Assembly: GCF_001038505.1 (NCBI RefSeq)
Contig: NZ_LDPY01000001.1
Coordinates: 930,001-994,000, forward strand
Source: Puniceibacterium sp. IMCC21224
Lineage (GTDB): Bacteria; Pseudomonadota; Alphaproteobacteria; Rhodobacterales; Rhodobacteraceae
Direction: 5' to 3'
DNA length: 64,000 nt
The notes below the pieces were generated by a model. It made no database searches. It was given only the letters and a program-made list of their open reading frames with translations, and was not told the origin of the DNA. This document shows positions 43,105 to 53,472 of this stretch, piece after piece; the stretch's first letter is position 1; each line of letters opens with the position of its first letter. A program made the position numbers and the translations under genes.

Positions 43105-44235
43105 TCAGTCGCAAATAGCGCGCAACGTCTGCCAATGTTGCGGACTCAGCAGGGTCGCCGCTTCGAACCCCTCGGGTGTCGCCCTGCGGGCAGCGGCAAT
43201 ACGATCACCCAGATCAGGGTGGCTCAGAAAATGCGCGATCAGGCCGCTTGTCCCGCCTCCCATTGCTCGAAACCGCTCGAACATCTGCGCCAGTGCGTCG
43301 GGCGGCAGGGCGGCGTCACGCAGCATCTGATGCGCAAAAAGATCGGCCGCTGCCTCGGCCTCCTGGCTATAGCTGGCCTGAATCAGCCGTTCTGCCAGGA
43401 ACAGAACGACCGCGCCGCCGGCAAAATCGCCAAAGAGCAACCCAAGAACCCCGATTGACCCGGCAGAGCGCAGGGCATGCCGGGTCGGATCGCGGCTGAC
43501 CACATGGCCAATTTCGTGCGCCAGAACGGCGGCAACCTCTTCGGGCGACTCCGCGCTTTGGATCAGCCCGTCGAACAGCACGACATAGCCACCGGGCAGG
43601 GCGAAGGCGTTGACCATGTCGTGGCCCAGAACATGAACCGACAACGGCTGTCCGGGATCCTGCGCGGCGGTCAGGCGGCTACGGATCTTGTTCAGCGCGG
43701 CAAGGCCGGGGGCAGAGTCGCACACCGGGACCGGCGACAAACCACTTTCATCCAGTGCATCGCGGATCTGGTTGAGGGTGACTTCGCCCAGGGCCCGTTC
43801 GCCCGCAGGCGGCACAAAAGCAGCGAGCCGGTCCGCCAGCAGCGGCACCAGCACCAGGACAATCAGCGCAACCGAAGCAATTGCGGCACCAGCCCAGACC
43901 AGCAACCGCCCGCGCCGCGTGACCGGAGCGCGACGCCGCAACCGGGGAAGGCGCGGCGCAAGGCTTCGGTCGGGCAGGATCAGCCGTTGCAGCGGATCAT
44001 CACGCAAACGCAGCACAAAAAGGTCACCACCAGCCTGATCGGGGACTTCGCGGATGTCGCGCAGAGGCCAGTCGATGTCGACCCCACTGACCAGCGTGGC
44101 ACGGTCCTCGTCTATGGCGAGCGTGACTTCGCGCGGTTCGGGGCGCGTCCCGTCCAGAAACAGCGCCTGCGAGTGGAACCGGGCGGGGCTGCCGCCGACG
44201 CGGATCACGGTGTCGGGAGGAGCCATCCTGCTCAT
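43105..44235 (-). CDS. M48-family membrane metallopeptidase
   Basis: A 376-residue predicted membrane protease. The first ~95 residues form a cytoplasmic domain (GTRPEPREVTLAIDEDRATLV), followed by one membrane segment (~112-130) and the peptidase domain with zinc motif VLAHEIGHVVSRDP (HEIGH near residue 235) and the downstream glutamate ligand in SQEAEAAADLFAHQML. This arrangement is common in roseobacters with the DUF898 gene just upstream, as here, with an ATGA overlap. Likely envelope quality control; substrate unknown. Confidence 0.85.
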   Translation of the reverse strand: MSRMAPPDTVIRVGGSPARFHSQALFLDGTRPEPREVTLAIDEDRATLVSGVDIDWPLRDIREVPDQAGGDLFVLRLRDDPLQRLILPDRSLAPRLPRLRRRAPVTRRGRLLVWAGAAIASVALIVLVLVPLLADRLAAFVPPAGERALGEVTLNQIRDALDESGLSPVPVCDSAPGLAALNKIRSRLTAAQDPGQPLSVHVLGHDMVNAFALPGGYVVLFDGLIQSAESPEEVAAVLAHEIGHVVSRDPTRHALRSAGSIGVLGLLFGDFAGGAVVLFLAERLIQASYSQEAEAAADLFAHQMLRDAALPPDALAQMFERFRAMGGGTSGLIAHFLSHPDLGDRIAAARRATPEGFEAATLLSPQHWQTLRAICD

Positions 44236-45431
44236 ATTGAGGCCCCCACATCCAGCGCCTCGGCAAAGCCTTCGGCCTGCTGCACCTCGTCTCTTGGGCG
44301 CTGGCGGATCGCGGACAGGGCGTCGGGATTGGTGACGCTTAGCCCGTTTGCGTAGTGGCGCATCACCGGCAAGGTGACAAACGTATGAGCCAGAGCGGAC
44401 CATAGCAGAAATATCGTGAAATAGAGCGCGGCACTGACGCCGAGAATCAGCGCACGCGGTACATTTTCCAGAAAATCCAATGCTCCGCCCAAATCCATTT
44501 CGACCAGCATTTCGGCTGCCTGCAAAGCCAGCATCAGCGGCGCAAGGATTAGGGCGGGCAGGGCGACAGCCAGCAGTACCATCAGATAGCCCAGCACATA
44601 GATCATCAGAATTCGCCAGGGATTGGCCCGCAGCGTCAGGCCGACACCGTCAAGGCGCTTGGTCCCGGTCAGCAGTCGCAGGGTCTCGACTCGGTAATGC
44701 ACCACCCCGTACAGCGCGATCAGTGCGGAAAGGACCGCCAAAATGCCGCCCATTCCGGCATTTTTGGTCAGAAATGCGGCACCCGCCCCGGCCCCGAAGA
44801 GCAGCGCCAGAAAGAGCGGTTTCGTTGCGGGATACAGCATCTGCCATCGTCCGCCCTGTTCCATCCGCGCCGTACCAAAGGATGTGCGTTCTGTCTTGTA
44901 GCGCTCCAATGCAAAGGTCATGCGCGGCCAGAGCAGCCCGAGGCTGAGGATGGTGATGGCCCAGTGCATCAGCGCCCGGCCAACATAGCCGCATGCTCCG
45001 GAGTCGAGACCGAACCGCAACCCGCGCCACCGGGTGCGGGCCAGAACGTAACGCCGCGACCGGTACTGCGCGTAAAACCACAGCGGGATCACCCCGACAA
45101 AGCTGAGCAGATAGGCAACGCCATTGCCCTGAAACAGCGAAAAGCTGATGAACATCAGCGCCAGATTCACGATGCCGATATAAAAGGCAAGGATGACAAC
45201 GGCGACAAAGAAACCCAACAGCTTTTCCACCGGATCGCCGACATATTCCAATGGCAGCCCGCCGGGGCGGATTGCCGACCAGTACCAACGCCGCAGCCGG
45301 GTCTTCATCCAGAAGCGGTAGAATCCCAGCGTCAGCACAGTCAGAAACCCGGTGCGCAGCGCCAGCCCGAACACCGCAGCGCGACGCCCGACCCAGTCAG
45401 TAGTCAGCGTGTCAGTTGAATCGGTTGTCAC
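44232..45431 (-). CDS. YjgN/DUF898 family membrane protein
   Basis: About 399 residues with six to eight hydrophobic segments. The diagnostic opening VGRRAAVFGLALRTGFLTVLTLGFYRFWMKTRLRRWYWSAIRPGG fits the DUF898 (YjgN) family. The GTG at 45431 is chosen because family members start near this motif; it overlaps the parC stop by 20 bp and lacks a good ribosome binding site. A reading extended to 45566 would lie entirely within parC. Function unknown; paired with the M48 peptidase. Confidence 0.78.
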   Translation of the reverse strand: MTTDSTDTLTTDWVGRRAAVFGLALRTGFLTVLTLGFYRFWMKTRLRRWYWSAIRPGGLPLEYVGDPVEKLLGFFVAVVILAFYIGIVNLALMFISFSLFQGNGVAYLLSFVGVIPLWFYAQYRSRRYVLARTRWRGLRFGLDSGACGYVGRALMHWAITILSLGLLWPRMTFALERYKTERTSFGTARMEQGGRWQMLYPATKPLFLALLFGAGAGAAFLTKNAGMGGILAVLSALIALYGVVHYRVETLRLLTGTKRLDGVGLTLRANPWRILMIYVLGYLMVLLAVALPALILAPLMLALQAAEMLVEMDLGGALDFLENVPRALILGVSAALYFTIFLLWSALAHTFVTLPVMRHYANGLSVTNPDALSAIRQRPRDEVQQAEGFAEALDVGASI

Positions 45432-47727
45432 GGGGGAAGCCACGCGGTGCCATGCGACCGGAGGTGGCACGCTTGGCGATCCATTCGGCAAGATTGCTTT
45501 CGGTTCGGGTGCGTCCGGCAGGGTCGCGCCACGAGAGGCCCGCCTCCAGGGTGAAGGTGGTTGCATCTGACAGGCCCCCGTCCTTGTACTTTTGCAGCCG
45601 CACGCCCTTGCCCCGGCCCATTTCCGGCAGCTCTTCCAGACTAAAGACCAGCACCTTGCGGTTGTCGCCGACCACGGCCACGGCGTTGCCGGTGACGGGT
45701 TTGCAGATCTTGGCGCGCACGTCGTCGCGCACGTTCAGAACCTGCCGTCCGCTGCGGGTCTGGGCGACAACGTCGGCCTCGGGCACGACAAAGCCATCGC
45801 CGGCAGATGAGGCGACCAGCAGTTTGCGGTCTGGATCATGGATGAACAGATCGACAATCTCGGCCTCGTTCGGCAGATCGACGATCAGGCGCAGCGGTTC
45901 ACCCATGCCGCGCCCGCCGGGCAGATTCGCCGCCGACAGGGTATAGAACCGCCCATTAGCGCCAAAAGCCAGCAGACGGTCGGTGGTTTCGGCGTGGAAG
46001 ACAAAGCGCGGTCCATCGCCATCCTTGAACTTCAGCTCGCGGGTCAGGTCGATATGGCCAGTCATGGCACGGATCCAGCCCATCTGGCTGCAAACCACGG
46101 TGATCGGTTCGCGGTCAATCATCGCCTCAAGCGGAACATCGGGCGTATCCGTCGCATCGGCAAAGCTGGTGCGGCGTTTGCCACCGTCGGCATCCTTGCC
46201 GAACCGTTTGCGGGTGGCGCGCAGTTCGTCGGCGATGGTGGACCATTGCAGGTCATCACTGTCGAGAAGATCCTCGAGTCCCGCACGTTCTGCCATCAGC
46301 TTGTCACGCTCGGCCACCAGCTCCATCTCTTCGAGACGGCGCAAGCTGCGCAGGCGCATGTTCAGGATCGCTTCGGCCTGCACATCCGTGAGGCCCAGCC
46401 CTTCGTCACCCGATATCGGAGGCGGAGAGACATAGTCGGATTCGTCGGTGGCGCGCTTGCGTTTGGTGCCCCAGTCCTCGCGCATCAGCGCGGCCTTTGG
46501 CTCGTCGTCGTAGCGGATGATGTCGATCACCCGGTCAAGGTTGAGGAAGGCGACGATCAGCCCCTCAAGCACCTCAAGCCGGTGGTCGATCTTTTCCATC
46601 CGGTGTTTGGACCGGCGGACCAGCACGTCGCGGCGGAAGTCGAGAAAGGCGCGCAGCACCTCTTTCATTGAGCAGACCTTGGGCGTGACCCCATCAATCA
46701 GCACGTTCATGTTGAGCGAGAACCGGATCTCAAGATCCGAGTTGCGGAACAGCATGCCCATCAGCATGTCGGGTTCGACATTCTTGGAGCGCGGTTCCAG
46801 AATCAATCGCACATCTTCGGTGCTTTCGTCCCGCACATCGGCGAGGATCGGCACCTTTTTGATGTGGATCAGCTCGGCGAGGCGTTCGATCAGCTTGGAT
46901 TTTTGCACCTGATACGGGATTTCGGTCACGACGACCTGCCACTGGCCGCGGCCCAGATCCTCGACCTCCCAACGGCAGCGCAGGCGGAACGATCCGCGCC
47001 CGGTGCTGTAGGCCGTCGCGATGCTGTCGCGCGGTTCGACCAGCACACCGCCGGTCGGAAAGTCGGGGCCGGGGACATATTGCAGCAATGTGTCGTCTGC
47101 GGCGTTCGGGGTCTTGATCAGATGCAGGCAGGCCCCGATCAATTCGGCGATGTTGTGCGGCGGGATGTTGGTCGCCATGCCAACGGCAATACCGCTTGCA
47201 CCATTGGCCAAAAGGTTAGGGTAGGACGCAGGCAGCACCACAGGTTCTGCGAGGCGGCCATCGTAGTTGGGGCGAAAATCGACGGCATTCTCGTCCAACC
47301 CGTCAAGCAGCGCCTCGGACATCACGGTCATCCGCGCTTCTGTGTAGCGCGAGGCGGCGGGGTTATCGCCGTCGATGTTGCCAAAGTTGCCCTGACCGTC
47401 GACCAGCGGGTAGCGAATGGTGAAATCCTGCGCCAGACGCGCCATGGCATCATAGATCGCCACGTCGCCATGCGGGTGGAAATCGCCCATGGTGTCGCCG
47501 CTGATCTTGGCGGACTTCAAAAAGCCGCCTGTCGCGCTCAGACGCAGCCGCCGCATGGCGTAAAGAATGCGCCGATGCACCGGTTTTAACCCATCTCGAG
47601 CGTCAGGCAACGCACGGTGCATGATCGTGCTTAACGCATAGGTCAGATAGCGGTCGCCGATGGCGCGGCGCAGTGGCTCGGCCACGTCGCGTGGGTTCAT
47701 GTTGGGGTCATCGACTGTATCGCTCAT
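45412..47727 (-). CDS. parC: DNA topoisomerase IV subunit A
   Basis: A 771-residue type IIA topoisomerase subunit that decatenates chromosomes with ParE. The catalytic region shows [29 protein letters not shown], the active-site tyrosine in [11 protein letters not shown], and [10 protein letters not shown]. The shortened C-terminal region has a [17 protein letters not shown] stretch in place of the GyrA-box. Start at 47727; an extension to 47751 is possible. The downstream DUF898 start overlaps its end. Confidence 0.96.
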   Translation of the reverse strand: MSDTVDDPNMNPRDVAEPLRRAIGDRYLTYALSTIMHRALPDARDGLKPVHRRILYAMRRLRLSATGGFLKSAKISGDTMGDFHPHGDVAIYDAMARLAQDFTIRYPLVDGQGNFGNIDGDNPAASRYTEARMTVMSEALLDGLDENAVDFRPNYDGRLAEPVVLPASYPNLLANGASGIAVGMATNIPPHNIAELIGACLHLIKTPNAADDTLLQYVPGPDFPTGGVLVEPRDSIATAYSTGRGSFRLRCRWEVEDLGRGQWQVVVTEIPYQVQKSKLIERLAELIHIKKVPILADVRDESTEDVRLILEPRSKNVEPDMLMGMLFRNSDLEIRFSLNMNVLIDGVTPKVCSMKEVLRAFLDFRRDVLVRRSKHRMEKIDHRLEVLEGLIVAFLNLDRVIDIIRYDDEPKAALMREDWGTKRKRATDESDYVSPPPISGDEGLGLTDVQAEAILNMRLRSLRRLEEMELVAERDKLMAERAGLEDLLDSDDLQWSTIADELRATRKRFGKDADGGKRRTSFADATDTPDVPLEAMIDREPITVVCSQMGWIRAMTGHIDLTRELKFKDGDGPRFVFHAETTDRLLAFGANGRFYTLSAANLPGGRGMGEPLRLIVDLPNEAEIVDLFIHDPDRKLLVASSAGDGFVVPEADVVAQTRSGRQVLNVRDDVRAKICKPVTGNAVAVVGDNRKVLVFSLEELPEMGRGKGVRLQKYKDGGLSDATTFTLEAGLSWRDPAGRTRTESNLAEWIAKRATSGRMAPRGFPRDNRFN

Positions 47728-47894
47728 AGATGAGGTGATATCCGGCCCCACCGCACCCGTAAAGCGACAGCGGGGAAGATTCTGGATTTTCCCTTGGTGG
47801 CGTGTTGGGGAATCGGTTAATTTGAACGAACCCCCGGATCGAGTCTGCTGCCCGAGGGGATTTTTGTCGTAGTGTGACCGGGGGGTACGCGAAT

Positions 47895-48530
47895 ATGACG
47901 CGCTTTATTCTGCTGAGCTTTGGTTTTCTCGCCTGGGCGTTTTACGAAATGAGCGGCGGCGGCGATTTTCGCGCCGGGTCGGTGACGCTCAGCTCGCCTC
48001 TGGCGCAGTCAGAGGCGGCGCAGACGCCTGACGTGGTGGCACGTGCGGACACAAGTGCCGCAGAGCTGACCGGAGTGGCGCGTGCGGCGTTGGCGCCAGA
48101 CCCATCGTCGAATCTGGGTGTGACCTTGACTGCGGTTGCGCCCGTGACGTCTGTGCCGCAGGTCGATACTGATGCCGGGGTCGCGTCACTGCCGCAGCAA
48201 CAGGACAAGGCGGCCATCGCCGAAGCTTTGACTCTGGCGCTGGAAAGTCAGGAACCTGCAACCGAGGAAGCTGCGGAAACACTGCAGGTTGTCGAAGACC
48301 TACAGCCGAGCATCTATGACACCTCCGGCGATCTGCGCGAGGTTGCGGGCAACCGGGTCAATCTGCGCAACGGACCTGGCACCGACTATGGCGTCGTCAC
48401 GCGGCTGGGCCGGGGGGATGCGGTTGTGGTGCTCGAAGAGCCGGGTAATGGCTGGCTCAAGCTTCAGGTTGTGGACAGTGCCAGCGTCGGTTGGATGGCG
48501 GATTTTCTGGTCACAGCATCGGTTAACTGA
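47895..48530 (+). CDS. Membrane-anchored SH3-domain protein
   Basis: A 211-residue protein with an N-terminal signal anchor (residues ~2-20), a long low-complexity Ala/Thr/Val/Gln linker (~25-130) and a C-terminal bacterial SH3 domain (~140-210: VAGNRVNLRNGPGTDYGVVTRLGRGDAVVVLEEPGNGWLKL, then VGWMADFLV). Such domains bind peptidoglycan or recognise envelope peptides. Exported, function not specified. It stands alone, divergent from parC. Confidence 0.8.
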   Translation: MTRFILLSFGFLAWAFYEMSGGGDFRAGSVTLSSPLAQSEAAQTPDVVARADTSAAELTGVARAALAPDPSSNLGVTLTAVAPVTSVPQVDTDAGVASLPQQQDKAAIAEALTLALESQEPATEEAAETLQVVEDLQPSIYDTSGDLREVAGNRVNLRNGPGTDYGVVTRLGRGDAVVVLEEPGNGWLKLQVVDSASVGWMADFLVTASVN

Positions 48531-48616
48531 CGGTCCCGTCGCGCCGCCGTTGCGGGACGGGTTGCACCTGAGCCGCAGCACAGGCATGACGATTCGAGCA
48601 ATCGCCGGGGGCCGTC

Positions 48617-49441
48617 ATGCAAAAATCCATCCTTATCACGGGCTGTTCTTCGGGCATTGGGCTTGATGCGGCGCGCACATTGGCGCAGCGCGGCTGGCGG
48701 GTGTTTGCCTCCTGCCGGTCGCAACTGGATTGTGATCGACTGCGGGCCGAGGGTTTCGCCAGCCCGCGCATTGATTACGAGGACAGCGCCAGCATCGCGT
48801 CCGGCCTGGCCGAGGTGCTTGAGGCGACGGGCGGCACATTGGATGCACTGTTCAATAACGGCGCCTATGCGATTCCCGGCCCGCTTGAAGATGTCCCAAC
48901 AGCTGCCCTGCGCACCATTTTCGAAGCCAATCTGATCGGCTGGCACGACCTGACCAATCAGGTGATTCCGGTGATGCGGCGGCAGGGACACGGACGCATT
49001 ATCAACAACTCGTCGGTTCTGGGGCTTGTCGGAATGAAGTGGCGCGGCGCCTATGTGGCGACAAAGTTTGCGCTTGAGGGGCTGTCAGATGTCTTGCGGA
49101 TGGAAATGGTCGAAACCGGAATACATGTCATCCTGATCGAACCCGGCCCAATCGAGACGGATTTCCGCAAGAACGCGATTTTTCAGTTTGAAAAGTGGAT
49201 CGACTGGGAAAACTCGGCCCGCGTCGCGCAGTATCGCACCTCACTGAAAGACCAACTCTATCAGGGCAGCGCAAAGGGGCCGCAATGGCCGGCCTCAGCA
49301 GTGACGGTAAAAGTTATTCACGCACTCGAGGCGCGACGCCCCCACGTGCGCTATTATGTAACGGCGCCGACCTATGCGATGGGGGTGCTGCGCCGGTTGT
49401 TGCCGGGTCGGATGCTGGACTGGGTCTTGGCACGCGGCTGA
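48617..49441 (+). CDS. Short-chain dehydrogenase/reductase
   Basis: A 274-residue classical SDR. Cofactor motif ILITGCSSGIGLDAARTL (T-G-x3-G-x-G), the NNGAYAIPG segment, the SSVLGL serine, and the Y-x3-K catalytic pair in GAYVATKFALEGL are present. The arginine/acid pattern after strand 2 does not settle NAD versus NADP. Substrate unknown. It lies upstream of the HIG1-like and cobalamin adenosyltransferase genes; in relatives these often sit with etfBA. Confidence 0.85.
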   Translation: MQKSILITGCSSGIGLDAARTLAQRGWRVFASCRSQLDCDRLRAEGFASPRIDYEDSASIASGLAEVLEATGGTLDALFNNGAYAIPGPLEDVPTAALRTIFEANLIGWHDLTNQVIPVMRRQGHGRIINNSSVLGLVGMKWRGAYVATKFALEGLSDVLRMEMVETGIHVILIEPGPIETDFRKNAIFQFEKWIDWENSARVAQYRTSLKDQLYQGSAKGPQWPASAVTVKVIHALEARRPHVRYYVTAPTYAMGVLRRLLPGRMLDWVLARG

Positions 49442-49511
49442 ATACCACATTCGCTTTTGCCCCCGACGGGGCTAAATGACAGCACAAGACGAAATGAACG
49501 GGTAAGGCACA

Positions 49512-49715
49512 ATGCGGGACGATCCTCTTTTCATCGTGATGGCGCTGGCGATGCTGGTTGTGGTCATTATTCTCATGACCGGCATCGGCGGTTTTGCCAA
49601 AGGTGGCGAGTTCAATCGCAAATATGGCAACAAGCTGATGCGCGCCCGGATTGTGGCGCAGTTCGTGGCAGTGATTCTGATCCTGCTGTTTGTCTGGTTG
49701 CGAGGGGGGAGCTGA
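49512..49715 (+). CDS. HIG1-like twin-transmembrane protein
   Basis: A 67-residue membrane protein: an N-terminal transmembrane helix (FIVMALAMLVVVIILMTGIGGF), a short basic loop with GGEFNRKYGNKLMRARI, and a second helix (VAQFVAVILILLFVWL). This is the HIG1 type of hypoxia-induced small protein, which in mitochondria and alphaproteobacteria associates with respiratory complexes. It is separated from the adenosyltransferase gene by 4 bp. Confidence 0.82.
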   Translation: MRDDPLFIVMALAMLVVVIILMTGIGGFAKGGEFNRKYGNKLMRARIVAQFVAVILILLFVWLRGGS

Positions 49716-49719
49716 CCAC

Positions 49720-50292
49720 ATGGTGGTGCTGAACAAGATTTACACGCGGACCGGGGACGCGGGGGAAACTGCGCTGGGAAATGGCGTGCGGGTGGCCAAA
49801 CATTCGATGCGGGTGACAGCCTATGGCACCACGGACGAGTTGAATGCGGTGGTCGGCATCGCCCGGCTGCATTGCCCGCCCGAGTTGGATGCGCAACTGG
49901 CGCTGGTGCAAAATGACCTGTTCGATTTGGGTGCGGATTTGTGCCGCCCCGAGATGGAAAAGGACGCCGAGGCCGAATACCCGGTGCTGCGCATGGTCGC
50001 GCCACAGGTCGACCGGCTTGAGCGCGAGATTGATGCGATGAACGCGCGGCTTAAGCCATTGCGCAGTTTCATTCTTCCGGGCGGGTCAGCTGCATCGGCC
50101 CATCTGCACCAATGCCGGACAGTGGCGCGGCGGGCCGAGCGGTTGGTGGTCGAACTGGCCACGGTCGAAGCGGTCAATCCGATCGCCGTCAAATACCTGA
50201 ACCGACTGAGCGACTGGTTTTTTGTTGCGGCACGCATCACCAACGATGACGGCAGCGCGGATGTCTTGTGGGTTCCAGGGGCGAACCGCTAA
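49720..50292 (+). CDS. Cob(I)alamin adenosyltransferase, PduO type
   Basis: A 190-residue ATP:cob(I)alamin adenosyltransferase that makes adenosylcobalamin. The PduO signature is present: LNKIYTRTGDAGETALGNG at the N-terminus, the TTDELNAVVGIARL segment with the acidic residue, and the RRAERLV and YLNRLSDWFFVAAR blocks. GAGGGGGAG lies before the ATG. The product is the cofactor of ethylmalonyl-CoA mutase, so it functionally serves Ecm although ~42 kb away. Confidence 0.93.
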   Translation: MVVLNKIYTRTGDAGETALGNGVRVAKHSMRVTAYGTTDELNAVVGIARLHCPPELDAQLALVQNDLFDLGADLCRPEMEKDAEAEYPVLRMVAPQVDRLEREIDAMNARLKPLRSFILPGGSAASAHLHQCRTVARRAERLVVELATVEAVNPIAVKYLNRLSDWFFVAARITNDDGSADVLWVPGANR

Positions 50293-50296
50293 CAGT

Positions 50297-50324
50297 GGCA
50301 GGGCGGCCAGTGGACGGCCCTGCC
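50297..50324 (+). terminator. Hairpin after the adenosyltransferase gene
   Basis: GGCAGGGC and GCCCTGCC pair around a 12-nt spacer, 5 bp after the stop codon. No U-tract follows, so termination is uncertain. The rest of the 230-bp gap to the next gene holds nothing I recognise. Confidence 0.45.
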
Positions 50325-50524
50325 CCCGAAAGCGTCGGCAGGCGCAGGCCCGCAGGGCTGGTGCAATCGCGACTTGGTTCGCCGTGCCCGATTTCACGCT
50401 GCGGACGTTCCGCACTCCATGGCTACATTGGCCCGAAGTTGAGCCAGCCCCCAACCGCTCCGTCGCATTGCAACAAACCTGCGGCTGCGGTATCCCGTGC
50501 AGGGTTTGGCGAAGGAATGCACAG

Positions 50525-51229
50525 ATGCGGCACGTATTGATCAGTCTTGCGGTGGGGCTTTTTCTGGCCGGCTGTGCGGATGGCGCGCGTGAGTTGCAAA
50601 AACCGGTAGAGCCGCTGGGCAACTTCAAACTGGGGCATGCGATTGTCGTCGCGCCCAACATCGTTCAGGGGCCCGCGTCGCGCGATGCCACGGCTGACGA
50701 ATGGATCGCAGGCGTTGATGCTGCGCTTGAGGAACGGTTCCGCCGCTACGATGGCGAGAGTTTTTACCACCTCGGCGTTAGTGTCGAGGGCTATGTTTTG
50801 GCGCTGCCAGGTGTGCCGTTGGTGTTCAACCCAAAGTCGGTGTTGATCGTCAAGGTTACAGTGTTCGATGACGCCACGCAGAAAAAGCTCAATGAAGAGC
50901 CTGAACAGATCACCGTGCTCGAAGCGATTTCGCCCGAGACGATGGTCGGGTCGGGCGTGACCCAGTCCAAGGCGCGCCAGATGGAGCTGCTGTCGGCCAA
51001 TGCCGCGCTCAAGATCGAGACGTGGATGCGCAAGATGCAAAAGGAAAAGGGCTGGTTTGGCGGGCCCGAAGCTGATCGCGTCGATACAGAGCCAGATGAC
51101 GCCGAGACGACTGAATTGGACCCAAGGGTGCAGCCGGCAGCTACGCCCGAGGCGCCCGCTAACGCGCCGGAAAATACGCCCGAGGGGTTCGACGTCATTG
51201 TGGCCGGTCCGGTCCCGGCGACCCGCTGA
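50525..51229 (+). CDS. Predicted lipoprotein of unknown function
   Basis: A 234-residue protein with a lipoprotein signal (MRHVLISLAVGLFLAGC, Cys17). The mature domain is strand-rich (LGHAIVVAPNIVQGPASRD; YVLALPGVPLVFNPKSVLIVKVTVFDDATQKKLN), followed by a basic helix and a Pro/Ala/Glu-rich C-terminal tail (~190-225). No family recognised. GAAGGA lies 8 nt before the ATG. It precedes tuf by ~195 bp; a stem with GCGCGCC/GGCGCGC arms after its stop may separate the two. Confidence 0.7.
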   Translation: MRHVLISLAVGLFLAGCADGARELQKPVEPLGNFKLGHAIVVAPNIVQGPASRDATADEWIAGVDAALEERFRRYDGESFYHLGVSVEGYVLALPGVPLVFNPKSVLIVKVTVFDDATQKKLNEEPEQITVLEAISPETMVGSGVTQSKARQMELLSANAALKIETWMRKMQKEKGWFGGPEADRVDTEPDDAETTELDPRVQPAATPEAPANAPENTPEGFDVIVAGPVPATR

Positions 51230-51337
51230 ACCCTGGCCGCGCGCCTGCGGTTCGAGTTTGTGGGCGCGCCTTTGGATGAGCCGCAACCGCCGCCTTGGTT
51301 TGGGTGCTGTGCGTGGCGATCCAGCGGATCAGATCCC

Positions 51338-51366
51338 TTGATTTTTCCTGTGTGAACCAATACATC
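51338..51366 (+). promoter_or_regulatory. Candidate tuf promoter
   Basis: TTGATT and TACATC are separated by 17 bp, ending 58 bp before the tuf start codon. Good -35; -10 moderately matched. Confidence 0.5.
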
Positions 51367-51424
51367 GCCCGCGATGAGAAACGGGTGCGTAGGCATCCCC
51401 CAACGCAAAGGGCGCCTGGACAAA

Positions 51425-52600
<1,176 letters not shown>

Positions 52601-52640
52601 GCTACGCAAAAGCGCGCGGATGCTCGAAACATAATTTTCA

Positions 52641-52670
52641 GGCCGCCCTTCGGGGCGGCCTTTTCTGTTT
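52641..52670 (+). terminator. Intrinsic terminator after tuf
   Basis: Perfect 8-bp stem GGCCGCCC / GGGCGGCC with a TTCG tetraloop, followed by TTTTCTGTTT. It lies 40 bp past the tuf stop codon. Confidence 0.92.
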
Positions 52671-53139
52671 ATCAGACAATTCGTTGGATACGGGATACGT
52701 GTTTCTACACCGTCCTTGGGATTGTGTGCAGCGGTGTGGTTTAGCTTCTGATGCTTGTGGTCAACATCTATGGTCCTGGGGGTTTCGTTGTTGCCACCAA
52801 CGTGAACCAGCGCGCTCCGCTAGCGGGAGAGGTGACACCGGGCAAGAGCGCAGCACCTGGCACGGCGCGGCCAATCCAACTGTTGGCAGGTCCGCGGAAC
52901 CTTCGCGACCGCTCACCTAGGTGGTAGGGCGTATTCAATAGAATTGATCGTTGTGCATCATAGGCTCTCAATCCGCCCGTTGCACTTTGGCACGCGTGCC
53001 ATGTCCGAACCTGTGCGAAAGGCGCCGCATGGTCGCCAGCCGACGGGTCAGGTGCGGGGATCGTCACAACAGACTCCCGGCGATGCGGCATACTTTGCCG
53101 TGACCAGATTCGCGCTGATTACCTATTGTGAAGGGATCC
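52671..53139. other. Gene-poor stretch between tuf and the small secreted protein gene
   Basis: No recognised gene in ~470 bp. Both strands keep open frames between about 52750 and 53090. The more protein-like plus-strand reading is listed separately (52751-52927). A perfect palindrome CCGCTAGCGG lies at 52817-52826. I looked for tmRNA, SRP RNA and RNase P motifs and found none. Confidence 0.5.
52751..52927 (+). CDS. Possible 58-codon small ORF
   Basis: An ATG-started frame of 58 codons whose translation begins MLVVNIYGPGGFVVATNVNQ and stays protein-like to the end. There is no clear ribosome binding site, an in-frame stop lies three codons upstream, and third-position G+C is lower than in sure genes. 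A minus-strand frame overlaps it. It may be coding, a remnant, or chance. No function proposed. Confidence 0.25.
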   Translation: MLVVNIYGPGGFVVATNVNQRAPLAGEVTPGKSAAPGTARPIQLLAGPRNLRDRSPRW

Positions 53140-53176
53140 GAAAAACCAAAGGCTGCCCATTCCTGGGCAGCCTTTG
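53140..53176 (-). terminator. Terminator after the small secreted protein gene
   Basis: A perfect 13-bp stem (CAAAGGCTGCCCA / TGGGCAGCCTTTG) with a 4-nt loop is followed on the minus strand by GTTTTTC, 72 bp beyond the stop codon. Confidence 0.75.
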
Positions 53177-53181
53177 CAGAT

Positions 53182-53214
53182 CTGTTACGCGCTGCTCAGA
53201 GCTGCGCGTAACAG
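53182..53214. repeat. Perfect 11-bp hairpin
   Basis: CTGTTACGCGC and GCGCGTAACAG flank an 11-nt loop, directly beside the previous hairpin. On the minus strand it lies in the 3' untranslated part of the small secreted protein transcript and may stabilise it. Confidence 0.65.
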
Positions 53215-53247
53215 GGGTCTGTACAGTTTCCGTATCCGGTCACGCCC

Positions 53248-53472
53248 TTATTTCAGGATGGACTGGATCAGGGCGCGCTTTTCGCTGTTGCTGTCGCTCG
53301 AATAAGCGATGTTGAGCAGGCTGGAAACTTCTGCGTTCGACAGAGCCGAAACTTCGATGCTCGGTGCATAGCGCGAAAGGATGATCTGGTTGGCATCCAC
53401 AGTCGAAGCTGCCGATGCGGCACCGGTCAGAGCGGCGAGGGAAAGTGCGGAGAGTGCGATGATACGTTTCAT
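53248..53472 (-). CDS. Small secreted protein of unknown function
   Basis: A 74-residue protein with a clear Sec signal peptide (MKRIIALSALSLAALTGAASA). The mature ~53 residues are helical and serine-rich (SRYAPSIEVSALSNAEVSSLLNIAYSSDSNSEKRALIQSIL). No family recognised. The start at 53472 opens the signal peptide; in-frame codons upstream to 53601 are not signal-like. Two perfect hairpins follow the stop codon, suggesting a short, stable, separately terminated transcript. Confidence 0.72.
   Translation of the reverse strand: MKRIIALSALSLAALTGAASAASTVDANQIILSRYAPSIEVSALSNAEVSSLLNIAYSSDSNSEKRALIQSILK

Noticed and set aside
45838..46671. A 277-codon open frame antisense to parC
   Set aside because: It is a shadow of the topoisomerase gene.
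52690..52930. tmRNA, RNase P RNA or SRP RNA in the gap after tuf
   Set aside because: A short RAPLA-like reading recalls tmRNA tags, but there is no stop after it, no T-arm, no permuted acceptor piece and no GGAAGCAGC or GAGGAAAGTCC motif.
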